The position numbers and the translations under genes were made by a program. From Luzula sylvatica (lineage: Eukaryota; Streptophyta; Magnoliopsida; Poales; Juncaceae), in assembly GCA_946800325.1 (NCBI GenBank), contig OX326958.1, positions 17,815,914 through 17,879,913 of the forward strand: a stretch of 64,000 nt of DNA, written 5' to 3'. Positions 33,101-45,419 of the stretch are shown in pieces (the first letter of the stretch is position 1; each line of letters opens with the position of its first letter). Under the pieces are notes generated by a model that was not told the DNA's origin, did no database searches, and was given only the letters and a program-made list of their open reading frames with translations.

Positions 33101-36100
33101 TGTCCAAATTAAAAAATATGTAATTTTAATGTTTCCTTAAAAAAAACTCAAAAATTTAAGACTAACATATGCGAATTGTTTTTTTGTTCAAAAAATGTTG
33201 AAAAAAAAGCAAAAAGTGAAGTCTAAAACCTTCAAAACTATAAATTATTCAATTTTTCTTATAAATACCAAAATTATTGTCTAAAATGAAATACCAAACT
33301 TTCATGTTTTACTAAAAAATGCTCCAAAATCGAAGACTCACACATGCAAATTTCACTTTTTGTTAAATTGTTTTTTTGAAAATATGCAAACAGTGAAGTC
33401 TAACACCTTCAAAAATATCAACTATCATATTTTTCTAATAAATGTCTAAATTGATGTCTTAACTTAATTTTCACGTTTTCCTTAAAAAAGCTCTGAAATG
33501 GAAGACTAACACATGCGAATTTCTATTTCTTTCAAAAACTTTGCAAAAATGCAAAACGTGAAGTCTAACGCCTTCAAAAATATCGATTATCTTGTTTTAA
33601 AGTCTAACGCCTTTAAAACAATTCCAAGATTTCTGTCTAGAATGGGCAAAACACTTAATTTTCATGATTTTTCTAAAAAAATTCATATATTGAAGACTGA
33701 CACATGCGAATTTCTATTTTTTCAAAAAATATGAAAAGAATGCAAAAAGTGATGTCTAACACCTTCAAAAAAAAATTATAATATTTTTCTAAGTAATGAG
33801 AAAGTTGATGCCCAAAATGGACAAAACACTTAATTTTAATGTTTTCCTCAAAATATAAGACTAACACATGCGAATTTTTTTTTATTCAAAAAAGTTGGAA
33901 AAAAAACTTTAAAAAGTGAAGTCTAACACCTTCAAAAATATCAATTATACAATTTTTATAATAAATGCCAAAATTTATGTCTAAAATGAACACAGTACCA
34001 AACTTTCATGTTTTACTCCAAAAAACTCCAAACTCGAAGACTAACACATGCGAATTTCTTTTTTTTCTTTAAAAGGTTGAAAAAATGCACAAAGTGCGGT
34101 CTAACACCTTCACAAATATCAATAATCATATTGTTCTAATAAATGTCAAAATTGATTTTAAAACAAACAAAATACTTAATTGTCATGTTTTCCTTAAAAA
34201 AAACTCTAAAATGAAAGACTAACACATGCGAATTTCAATTTTTTTTAAAATCTTTGCAAAAATACAAAAAGTGAAGTCTCACCCTTTCAAAATGTAAATT
34301 ATAATGTTTTTCTAATAAATACAAAAGTTGATGTCCAAAATTAAAAAAGTACGTAATTTTAATGTTTTTCTAAAAAAACTCCAAAATTTAAGACTAACAC
34401 GTGCAAATTGTTTTTTTTGTTCAAAAAAGATGAAAAATGCAAATATTGAAGTCTAACACCTTCAAAAATATAAAATATTATATTTTTCTAATAAATACCA
34501 AAATAGATGTCTAAAATAAACAAAATACCTAACTTTCATATTTTACTAAAAAATGCTCCTAAATCGAAGACTACCACATGCGAATTTTCATTTTTTTGTT
34601 TAAAAAAGTTGAAAAAAATGCAAAAAGTAAAGTATAACACCTTCAAAAATATAAACTATCAAATTTTTCTAATAAATGCCTAAATTGATGTCTAAAATGA
34701 AGAAAATACTTAATTTTCACGTTTTCTTTAAAAAAGCTCTAAAACGGAACACTAAGACATGTCAATTTCTATTTTTTTCAAAAACTTTGCAAAAATTCAA
34801 AAAGTGCAGTCTAACTCCTTCAAAAACATCAATTATCTTATTTTTTTAAAACAATTCCAAGATTTCTGTCTTGAATGGGCAAAATACTTAATTTTCATGT
34901 TTTTTCTAAAAAAACTCAAAAATTGAAGACTATGCGAATTTCTATTTTTTTCAAAAAATATGAAAAAAAGAAAAAAGTGAAGTCACCTTCAAAATAATAA
35001 ATTATAATATTTTTCTAATAAATGCCAAAGTTGATGTCCGAAATGGAAAAAACACTTAATTTTAATGTTTTCCCCAAAAAAAACCCAAAATCTAAGACTA
35101 ACGCATGCAATTTTATTGTTCAAAATAGTTGAAAAAACCTGCAAAAAGTGAAGTCTAACACCTTCAAAAATATCAATTATACTATTTTTATAATAAATGT
35201 CAAAATTAATGTCTAAAATGAACAAAATACCTAACTTTCATGTTTTACTCAAAAAAAACTACAAAATCGAAGACTAATACATGCCAATTTCTGTTTTTTT
35301 GTTCAAAAAAGTTGAAAAATGTACAAAGTGAAGTCTACCTTCAAAAATGTCAATTATCATATTTTTCTAATAAATGTCAAAATTGATGTATAAAACGAAC
35401 AAAATGCTTAATTTCCATGTTTTTCTTAAAAATACACAAAAATTGAAAACTCTAATACATGCAAATTTCTATTTTTTTTTAAAACTTTGCAAATATGCAA
35501 AAAGTGAAGTCCGACACTTTCAAAAATACCAATTATCTTATTTTTTTTAAACAATTCCAAGATTATATCTAGAACGAGGAAAATACTTAATTTTCCTTTT
35601 TTCTAAAAAAAACTCCAAAATTGAAGACTAACACATGCGAATTTCTATTTTTTTTTCAAAAAATTTGAAAACATTTAAAAATTGAAGTCTAACACCTTAA
35701 AAAAATAAATTATATTATTTTCTAATAAATGCCAAAGTCGATGGCCGAAATGAACAAAATTCTTAATTTTAATAGTTTTCTCAAAATAATTCCAAAATTT
35801 AAGACTAATACATACGAATTTTGTTTTGTTCAAAAAAATTGTAAAAATGCAAAAAGTGAAGTCTAACACCTTCAAAAATATCAATTATACTATTTTCTAA
35901 TAAATGACAAAATTGATGTCTAAACCGAACAAAATACTTAATTTTCATATTCTCCTTAAAAAATTCTAAATTGGAAGTCTAACATTTGCGGAATTCTATA
36001 TTTTTTCAAAAACTTAGCAAAAATACAAAAAGTGAAGTCTAACACCTTCAAAAATATCAATTATTCTATTTTCTAATAACTGTCAAAACTGATGTCTCAA

Positions 36101-36534
36101 ATGAAAAAATACCCAACTTTCATGTTTTACTCAAAATACTCCAAAATCAAAGACTAACACATGCGAATCTCTCTTTTTTTTGTTTAAAAAAGTTGAAAAA
36201 TTGTAAAAAGTGAAGTTTAACACCTTCAAAAATATCAATTATCTTATTTGTCTAATAAATGTCAAAATTGATGTCTAAGACGAGAAAAATAATTTTCACA
36301 TTTTCCTTAAAAGAACTCCAAAATGGAAGGCTAACGCATGTGAATTTCTATTTTTTTTTACTTTACAAAAATGCAAAAATTGAAGTATAACACCTTCAAA
36401 AATATCAATTATCTTATTTTTTTAAAGCAATTACAAGATTTCTGTTTATAACGAGCAAAATACTTAAATTTCATCTTTTTTTCTAAAAAAATTCCAAAAT
36501 TGAAGACTAACATGCGAATTTCTATTTTTTTTTT
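27108..36534. repeat. AT-rich satellite, ~178-bp monomers in an 8-mer higher-order repeat
   Basis: About 9.4 kb of head-to-tail monomers, each with gaagtctaacaccttcaaaa and gactaacacatgcgaattt. Four monomer classes occur in fixed order A-B-C-D. A carries tctagaa; B gttgatgtccaaa and taagactaac; C acctaactttcatg; D cttaattttca..ttttcctt. Two versions alternate (A1 atgtctagaac/ataag, A2 ctgtctagaatg). A1 markers lie near 27163, 28609, 30034, 31506, 32923 and 35568; A2 near 27860, 29324, 30793, 32213, 33635 and 34871. The period is thus about 1.42-1.47 kb. One A1 monomer is missing near 34290 and one extra monomer lies near 35900. Confidence 0.9.
28081..28113. repeat. C23-GGG-C7 homopolymer block inside a satellite monomer
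   Basis: A C run at 28081-28103, GGG, then C at 28107-28113 replaces part of a class-B monomer that is otherwise over 75% A+T. It may be an expansion or an assembly error. Confidence 0.85.
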
Positions 36535-37620
36535 CTCCATTAGAGAATACCGAATCGAGATCTAGCAAGTTCACGCATGCTTCGTGTAGGTAGTTGCGTG
36601 TGTGACCGAGAGACTACAACTCACGGTGGATACGAGTAGAGGAGTTCAGTTTTGTGACTCTCATTTGTGATCAAACTAGAATTAGGGTTTCACCGAAATT
36701 GTTTCGGTTTACCCTAAAGATGAAGAACGTGTTCAAGACGGTGTCGAGTCGTGTGGTATGGGGCGCACGCGTTGCCGGAGCAAAGAGCACGATGGAAAGC
36801 ACGACGGTGTCAAAACATGTGACGTGGGACGCACAAGAGACGGACGGAGTCGAGAAGAAGAAGGAAAAAAAAACGCGACAATCATTCGTCCACCATCAAT
36901 TTGGTTTCTCAGCCCTAATTTTTCTCAATCCTTATTTTTCATATATTTATTTGTTGCAAGAGTGGGTTTTTGTGATACTACCAAATTGAGAGATACACTT
37001 CAACTTTGATGAATGAGTTCACGTTAAAACAAAAACTATGAAACATTAAAAAGTTAAGAAAAAAGGCGCAATTTCACGTGTATCTCGGTAAAACATCAAA
37101 ATTTCGCATATACCCCTTAATAATATGAAATTCCACGAATACCCCTGCAAACCCCTTTAAATATCATGGATACCCCTTTAAAAACATTCACATATTATGG
37201 TTACCCTTATAAAATTCTTAAAATATCACATATACCCCCCAATTATATCATTTAAAAACTAACAACTTATTTATCGTTAGTAATATGTTTATTACCTAAT
37301 TTTTAAAATTATTTTCTATGCTAATGAATAATTTTTGCTCTAAAATAATATTCAAGATCATAAAAAGTCAAATATTATCAATTCGATCTCATAATTTATA
37401 TCTAAAAAGCAACACTGAAACAAATAATGTTCTCAAAATTTTAAGTAACTACTATATTGATATAAGGGTAAAACGAAAAAATTTATAAATTTATAACTAA
37501 AAGTTTAATTTAGGGTTATTCATGATATTAGAAGGGTGCGTCCAGACCTTGTCCTGTATTTCGTAGACTTATGACGAACATTGTTACGAGACCTCGATAA
37601 TATAAGATTACCAAAGACAC
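36535..37620. other. Intergenic DNA right of the satellite
   Basis: 36540-36960 is mixed-composition unique-looking DNA with short frames lacking family features. 36965-37050 resembles 48710-48810 and marks one end of the DUF247 segmental duplication. 37090-37260 has degenerate tandem phrases tacccctttaaaatatcac. Confidence 0.5.
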
Positions 37621-37795
37621 AAAAAAATCTAACAATAATCAAACAAGCAAATTACATTTAATATAAACCCCACACATGAAGTGCAAATCAAGCAAATTAA
37701 CTTCATGAACCAAATAAAAGCATTTCCAATAAAAAAAACGTCCAAGCCAACAAAAAGAAAGAAAGAAGTAAAAAAACTAAGAGGCATAAAATAGT

Positions 37796-39558
37796 TTAAT
37801 GACCTCTCGGGAAAATGGTATAGTAAGTCTGAAGGCTTGAAATAATCAATATGTAAGAAGCGGCAAACACGGAGATGGCCGTCCACGGATTGGAAAAGTA
37901 GGTGTGTTTCAGTGACGTCCAATTACGACGCCAACTTGATGTAGTGTATTCCATGATATCTTCTATCACAGGACCATAAAAATCAGGGGAGTTGAACATA
38001 TGAAACTCACATGAATCGCCTAGGGAATTGATGAAAGCAGCGGCTGCATCATCTGATGCAAGTTTGTTGTTAACAACTCCAAACTTCTGGAGTAATGCGA
38101 TATCATTCTTCGTGTTAATTAAAGAATCCATAAAAAACACATAGTTACCCACATATGGATTTGGTTGAACAAGTGTTTTCTCGAAGGATAGCATATTTAC
38201 TATAAGAGACATATTTTTTGAATCTATTAACATAGTCGGAATTTTGATCATGCCATTTTCAAAACTTATGTCGAACATATTCTTGAATGTTGTTTTTGCT
38301 TCGAACTCTATGCCCACCTCGTATAATTCGGTAGCCGATGGCATTGTTGAAGTTATTCTTTTATCCCTTGTCTTGTAAAAGAGTAAAAAAGATAACTAAT
38401 CAGCAATTTACAAAAATTAGTTTAGAAACTAATAAATGCCTCGACAGTCATATTTCTTGGCCCCGAACAGTTTTAAATCTAATACATTTGAAAACATTAG
38501 TTTAGAGTAAAAAAGATAAGGATTCCAAATTTATCAACATAATAGAATATTTTTGTAATTTCTTGTTATAAAATTATTTTTCATATGAAAATTTGAAACA
38601 TGTCTCTAAATAGAATGCAGTATTATTCATTCCACGGATTAGCTGTTTTTTGTTTAAGAATCTGTTTTTTCATGTGCAATAGTACAAAAAATTGAACTCA
38701 ACAGAGTACAAAAAATTGTTTCCATACCTTCATGAATAGGCCGATCCAAGACTTCAACGCCTGTGGGCTCCGGTCAATCCAAGACTGCAACCACGGTGGG
38801 TTCCAACGCTTCGATTTTGAGGCTCTTACCGGGATTGGCATGTTCCAATTGTAATAAAGATGGGTAAAGCTGGCAATCCGTTTCAATTCCCACTTATTTT
38901 CGTACAAACCATCTTTCCAAAATGCTGAAGTTGGAAGTTCACTTTCAAGAGAGCACTCTGAGTTTATTACACCCGTACTAACCAAAACTCTCCATACTTC
39001 TCTGATTATGAAGAATGGAACTTGATTTTCCATCAAGATCAAGTCTAAGAAGAAATCGGGAAAAGGCCCAAGTAAACCATCGAGTAAACCCGCTTTAAAA
39101 TATCCTTCAAGAATTAATTTCATTAAGAATATACTATCAAGTAACAAGATTTTAATGAAATCCTCACTGGATATGCTAACAATCCTCTCATAACACTCTC
39201 GCGCCTCTTTCTCGTGGATTTTGATACACTTAATACACTCTAGCACAGCTTCCTGATAATTATCAAATATTCCACTTATAAAGGACAGCTTTTTATCCTC
39301 CATGCGTAGGGTCTTCGTTAATCCCCTGAAGTGTGGGCCAATGGATACCATCCGAGGCTCATACAAGGACCTATCATTCGCCAACACATTTGGGCACGGG
39401 ATGCTTCCCTTTCTCTCATCCTGTTCGCTATCAAGTTCACTGCACATTAACTTAAGGCTCTCTAATATGTGACGGGCCTCTTCTAGGATTTCTGAGTGAC
39501 AATCCGCATCTTCGGTGATCTCCGGTATGGAAGCTGAGCTTTCAGGGAGATTGGCCAT
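37796..39558 (-). CDS. DUF247 (UPF0481) membrane protein, copy 1
   Basis: Two exons, 38728-39558 and 37796-38371, joined in phase 0 across a 356-bp GT-AG intron (AAG|GTATGG donor); 468 residues. Family features: LYEPRMVSIGPHFRG (about residues 65-79), the ECIKCIKIHEKEARECYERI helix, LLLDSIFLMKLI, ENQVPFFII, then after the intron SATELYEVGIEF, and a C-terminal transmembrane segment (AISVFAASYILIISSLQTYY) with a short tail. DUF247 proteins are plant-specific, usually 400-550 residues with a C-terminal membrane anchor. Molecular function is largely unknown, though members act in grass self-incompatibility. The start is the only early in-frame ATG. A near copy with frameshifts lies at 49281-51283, and a sequence-related upstream region also recurs at 41223-41821. 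Confidence 0.9.
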
Positions 39559-39559
39559 G

Positions 39560-40205
39560 TTTTCCGAATCTATCGTTTTGGGAAAAGGATACGCTGAAAT
39601 AAAAAGATCAAGTGTTTGTGATTATTGAAGACGAACGGATATGTGAATTTAACAAATCTTAGGCGTTTCCATAAACACTAGGCTATAAATGCAAAATATT
39701 ACAATATATATGAAAGACTAGCTACAAATTTAGCCATTTTATTAATCATAATTTTTATATTATAATTACCTCGGATCAAAAACCGGCAAACGTGGAATTA
39801 GAAACTGCACTTCAATATTTGAAATGGAGGGTTAAGTAAGGAGTTGTTGCTGTGGTGATTTGGGTGTATATAGTTAAATTGTTGGGCCAGGAATAAAAGA
39901 AAGTTTAGGCCTTCCTGAGGCAAGAATAAAGGTTCAATTGGGAATAAAACTTTAATCGTATGCCAGCAATAAAGAGAATGGTCGTTTTAAAACATTTTTC
40001 TGTAGTGTTGTCACAAGTATACGTTTGTGAACCAAGTAAGATTCATAGTATATTTTGATTTACTGTTTCATTTTGGTTTTGAATATATCATGACATTAGT
40101 AAAAGAAAAAATGACAAATTAAGCAATGGAGAGCTAAGGCCTGTAAATTTAGTTTTATTTTCTCATGTTCTTACTTCTTGTGTAATTTTCAATGAAAATC
40201 ACTAG
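39560..40205 (-). promoter_or_regulatory. Upstream region of DUF247 copy 1
   Basis: The tgtatatag motif at 39866-39873 (TATA-like on the minus strand) lies about 310 bp before the ATG. Corresponding motifs occur at 41683-41691 and 51473-51481 in the other copies. The exact transcription start is unknown; a 5'-UTR intron is possible given an acceptor-like attacc at 39766. Confidence 0.35.
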
Positions 40206-40390
40206 GGATTGGCAAACGGCCGGTTCGGCCTAGATCGAACCGGTTAACAAAGAACAGAATAAAATCGAACCGGACTGTAACTAATCTGGATCGACCGATT
40301 TAATATTTTCAACCGAAACAAAACCGAACTGGTTGAACTGAATTTTAAATCAATTTATTCGATTAAACCGAACCGTACAAGAAAAAAATG
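40203..40390. mobile_element. hAT-like MITE fragment
   Basis: Starts tagggattggcaaacgg and has repeated gaaccgg/ccggttc motifs typical of subterminal regions of short hAT-derived elements. The other end was not found. Confidence 0.4.
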
Positions 40391-40488
40391 TTCCTTCAAA
40401 AAAATTATAGAAAAAATCAAGAAACCAAAACAGAAACATGATTACATGTCGTATGTCTATTCATTTCTACCAACTCAAACCAAAGAAA

Positions 40489-40880
40489 CCCAAATTATCT
40501 TCTTAAGAAATACAACAAAACAAAATGAATAAAAAGACACCAAAACCTAAGCTCTTTGAAAAGACAAAAGCAACAAAAGAAAAAGAAACTCTTCTAAAAA
40601 TCTCAAAAAATGAAAAAGCAAATCCAAATTATCGTTTTGAGAAATACAACAAAACATTATGAATAAAATGATACCAAAACCTCTTTGAATAGCCAAAAGC
40701 AAGAAAAAAAAGAAATTCTTTTAAAGATCTCAAAAAATTAAAAAGCAAAACCAAATTATCTTCTTGAGAAATACAGCAAAACAATGGGAACAAAATGATA
40801 TCAAAACCTAAGTTCTTTTAAAAGACAAAAGCAAGAAAAGAAAAAGAAACTTGTCTAAAGATCTCAAATAATGAAAAAGT
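40489..40880 (+). repeat. Tandem repeat, three copies of ~130 bp
   Basis: Units begin ccaaattatc at about 40489, 40625 and 40751 (spacing about 136 and 126 bp), share gagaaatac, caaaacctaag and aagatctcaaa, and are A-rich and non-coding. Confidence 0.7.
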
Positions 40881-41222
40881 AAAATAAATAAAAGAATTTC
40901 ACGAAAGAAAACAAACATAAATCTTAAGAAATGGAAGTTTGGCTCTTCATACTAATTTTCAACGAGTAAGATTTTGTTTCTCTTTTTATGTGTTCTTTGT
41001 CTTTTGAAGAAAACATAGAGGTTGAATTCAACAAAAATTAAAAGGTTGTCTCCTAAGTCTGTCCTTTATTCAGTCACAATGAATGATTTATCTGCCCGTT
41101 GGCCCGTTGTTGATATGACTGTAATCGGAGTTTCGCCTTATATTGATATGACTGTAGTAGGAGTTTCTGCCCGTTGACCTGTAGGCCCGTCGTTGATATG
41201 GCCCTTTATTCAGTCATAAAGA

Positions 41223-41821
41223 TTTATCTTAGACATTTCTACAAACACTAGGCTATATGCAAGACTAGCTATAAATTTGGACATTTTATTAATTATTATT
41301 TTTATTTTTTATTATTTATTACCTCATACTCACTCGGAACTTGGCACACCTAAAATTAAAAAGAGCCCATTTATTATGTTCCTCATATTCTCCCAACATT
41401 CTCTATATCACGAATTGGCAATTAATTATCATAACGATTAGTAAATAATAATATATATTCTATTAACAGTTAATTAATATATGATGAAAATACGTATGTA
41501 TTAACGGTTAATAATCAATACTAATTAATTGTTAGTAGAGTGTATTTTTGTTAATTATCATGATGATGAACATTTAATTTTTGATATAAAAAATGTTGAA
41601 GAAAATTTGAGAAAAATAATAGAATTGTCCAATTAAAAATTGTACTTCGATATTTGCTTTATGAAGGATGAGTCGGGACACTATATATAGTTAATTGTAT
41701 TGTTGGACCTGGAATACAAAAATTGGACCTTCATACGGCAAGAATAATGGTTCGTTTAGGACAGCAAAGTTTGAGAGGAATACAATGAAAATAAAACCTT
41801 TACTTGGGACAAGAAGTTTTA
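41223..41821 (-). pseudogene. Relic of a third DUF247 upstream region
   Basis: Phrases in order (cactaggctat, gactagctataaattt, ttattaat, gtacttcgatatttg, tatatagtt, ggaccttcatacggcaagaat, cctttacttg) match the regions upstream of the two DUF247 genes at 39655-39990 and 51320-51610. No coding exon is attached, so only a promoter-side fragment of a third copy survives. Confidence 0.65.
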
Positions 41822-44800
41822 CTCCTTATTTTGCATCTATCTATATACATTTTCATGAAACCAAATCATCATTGTTCTACATTATTTTTTATCATTGGAT
41901 TGAGTAATGTGGATTCATCATACACATTAATTTTATATTTTATTTTGTAATACTTATAATTTGTGTGGTCATTTGTATGTGTTATTTTGAATCATTCGAT
42001 CTTTTTATGTTGTTTGATCACATCCATTAATTTTTTGCTAAATTTTTTGAAGATAATATTTGATATAGTCATTTGTGTGTCATTATTTTACACTAATTTT
42101 TAAGCAGTATCCTTGAGCCATGTCAACTATAATATTGTCATGTCATCATTGATATTTTCAATCTAAACCATACGATTCAAATCGAACGTACTCTCCACAT
42201 GGCAAAGAATATTACGAGTTTTGTTAAAAAAAATGAAACACCAAAATTATACATTTTTGTTTTTCAAGAAATATTTATTTTTTTATTAAATAATTATTAC
42301 AAATAATAACTTTCACTTCCAATTAATTAATTCATGTTTATGCTTTTTTATTATGAAACATTAAAAAAATTTGGATACAATTTGTGCATCTTCTATGAAT
42401 ATATATTATACTACAGGTAAGCTAAATGATAATATTGATATCCTTTATTATTGTTTTTCATGGTACTCAAGACTTATCATTGTTTATATGCATGTGAACA
42501 TATATGTGTATCATACATGAACGGACAACTATAATATTCATATTTTATGAAACTACCGGCCAATAATGATATCATTTATAATATAAGAGAATTCATAATA
42601 AAAGAGATTTCAAAAACAATTTCAAACAAACAAAAAAATTATACATTTCTATTGTTCAAACAAACATGTTCATATTTAATAATTTTTACATGAAATATCT
42701 TTCACTTCCAATTAATTAATTAATGCTTGCTATAATATTTATTTGACAATGATGCCATTTATAATATATTTACAATATAAGACAATTTATGTGAGAAGAG
42801 ATTTCAAAAATAATTTCAAAATAAAAATGTTATACAATTTCAAGATAAAAAAAATTATACATTTTATAATGATGACAATTTATAATACAAAATATTGTAG
42901 TAAATATATTCACATTCTCAATTCACTCTCACTTGTTCACAGTCTAAAGAATATGTGATTCCTTAGAATAATCGGCATGATAAACTAGCAACGTGTCAAA
43001 ATTGTAGTAAGTATATGAGGGGTTGGGTAAACTAGAAGCAATGCAAATATTAGGAGACCACTAATATTCTGCACTTCTGCACTTGAATTACCGCCCTAAA
43101 ATATTTTGAACTTCCAATTAATTCATTCCTTAATCATTGTATATGTTTTTTTTTAATTACGAAGGCATTGATTTTTTTCTTATACAATGGTCTTTCCATC
43201 TTTTATGTGTATATTTCAAGACTTAGTCTTACATATAATATTTTTTATTATCAAACTTAAGACTTAGATACAACTACATGCATGTGAATAATATATACTC
43301 ATAACTTATTATCATACATTAATGCAATACTATAATATTGATATTTTATGTAAACACTTAATAGTGATATTATAATATTTATTTCAAAATTATATCATTT
43401 GAAATATAAGAAAATTTATAATCGAAGAGATTTCAAAAATAATTTCAATCTGCAAAACTATACAACTATCTAAGGAAATTTATTATCTACATAACATTAA
43501 AACGAGTTTACAATAAAAATAACAAGTTCACATAACAAAACAATATGAACTTTTTTTTTGTTAATTTATTTTGACATACACAAATTATATATATTTTTGC
43601 TTAATAAATCTTAATCTTAATTAATACTTAAAATTTCTTAAATATGACCTGTTTCATTTTCAAATAATAAATCTGAAATCTTAATTATTTATGATATAAA
43701 TTGCATGATGTAGCTTGTATTTTCATTTTCTCTCAAAAGACTATAATTAATTGTTCTTACATTTAGTATTCTATCTTCTATTTACTCTAGAAAAACAACC
43801 AAACATTGTCTCTCAATTATCTCCATAACTCGGATTATTCTCCTCTCCTCTCTCAGATACCTAAAATGCAAAATTGTATGTTTGTTTTCCTCATTTTAGG
43901 TCAAGATTAGAGGCCCATTTCCAATGAAAACAATTAAGAAATTTTATACTTTGTTTTGTTACTTCTATTTACAATCTTCTATTTGTATACTATTTGTACA
44001 AATTATTTGATTCAATAACCATTAACTTCTATAATTCTTCTTTCGTGCACGTTTCGTTATAATGAGATGGAATGCTTTGTTTGTTTTTTTTCCTTTGATT
44101 GTTTTTATATTGTTTTCTTGATTGCATGGATTTTTGTTTGGCATATTTGAATTTTCTTATTAACGTTTCCTTTTTTTAAAAATTATTCAGTTGTTTATTT
44201 AAATTAAGGAAATATTGTAACGAGTAAGAAAGTGTGAATCTTGTAATTTACTTACAAATTTTCTTATCTAAGAGATCTGAATTATGAAAAAAATTATTTG
44301 TTATAAATCTGGTTTATACATGTAAGTCATCTGTGCATATTACATACATTTTAAACTTTCATGCGAAAGTTCAATTTTAGAAGTAAAATATGCAAAATTC
44401 TTATTTACTAATATTTAAATATTAGTTAATTAGTTTAGTAATAATATAATATATTATATTCAATTATTTGTTAATTTAAAAGTCTTTCTTTACTTGGTAT
44501 ACATGTTTAAAGAAATATGAAATTTGATGGATTTTTTTCTTTCCCAATTTTATTATTTCATCTGTTCATGATTTCGGAAATGTTCCGACGAGTTTACGCC
44601 TTTAACGATTTTGTGTGTATTTATTTTTAAGTCAGGTAACAAATATTTATCTATATGTTTGGTATTTCCTGCTTCCCAAATTCATATGCTTAAGATCTTT
44701 GATTTTTAATATAAATTAGTTTTATAATATATGTTATATTAAACGCTATTAGCACCTGTTATTTTTTTATCTTTATTTCGTATCATTCGTCCTTCATTTT

Positions 44801-45140
44801 CTATTGTTTAATATCCTTTAAATCATATGTATCATATGTAAAGGAATTGAATAATTCAGTGATCTAACTTTTTCAAATAATACACATTATATCCTTCGGG
44901 GATCTAACTTTAACTTTTTTATATGATGTATTAGAGTGCTAAATAAATTTTTCACGTTGTGTTATATTCGAAAATAATGAATTTTGTCTTCATCAAACTT
45001 ATTTATGCAAAGTAATATTTTTTTAAATTCCAACACTCAACAAACAATATTTATTAATTATTAGATTATGAACGATAATTCATAATTATGAATAAATTAT
45101 GATAAAACAAATCCGTCGCGAAGCACGGGTATTCTCCTAG
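41822..45140 (+). mobile_element. Helitron-like insertion, ~3.3 kb, non-autonomous
   Basis: The right end has a short hairpin (ccgtcgcgaagcacgg, 45113-45128) followed by CTAG at 45137-45140, and the next host base is T, as in Helitrons. The duplicate locus at 51600-51650 lacks the insert and continues directly from cctttacttg into caataatcatac, which resumes here at 45142. The interior is AT-rich and non-coding. No Rep/helicase frame is seen. The left end begins within actccttatt and is not a perfect A|TC. Confidence 0.65.
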
Positions 45141-45419
45141 TCAATAATCATACTCTAAGAAAAAAGAGATTTTTGGTAACAAGTCACTTAATCAAAACCG
45201 GATTATTACATTTGTAAGAAACAATTCTGACATGAGCAATGATTTGGACGAGACCCGTTCTAAAATCTCTTTTTTTCTTTTTGTAAATTTCTATTTATTG
45301 TATATTTTTCAAGGCTAGTAATTGTTCAGAAAATATGAATGTAGAATTTTGCAAGGAAATTTTGCGTTTTGGTCCTGATAATAATCGGTGCTGTTTTTAA
45401 ACATTTATCTGCGGTCTTT

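Noticed and set aside
27108..36534. Many 60-78-residue open frames on both strands of the satellite (for example 29141-29329, 34989-35225)
   Set aside because: They repeat with the monomer, have Lys/Asn/Phe-rich composition from AT bias and no conserved start context; products of the repeat, not genes.
36654..37009. Open frames of 83-111 residues right of the satellite
   Set aside because: No family motif, no splice context, overlapping frames of similar length; cannot be supported as a gene.
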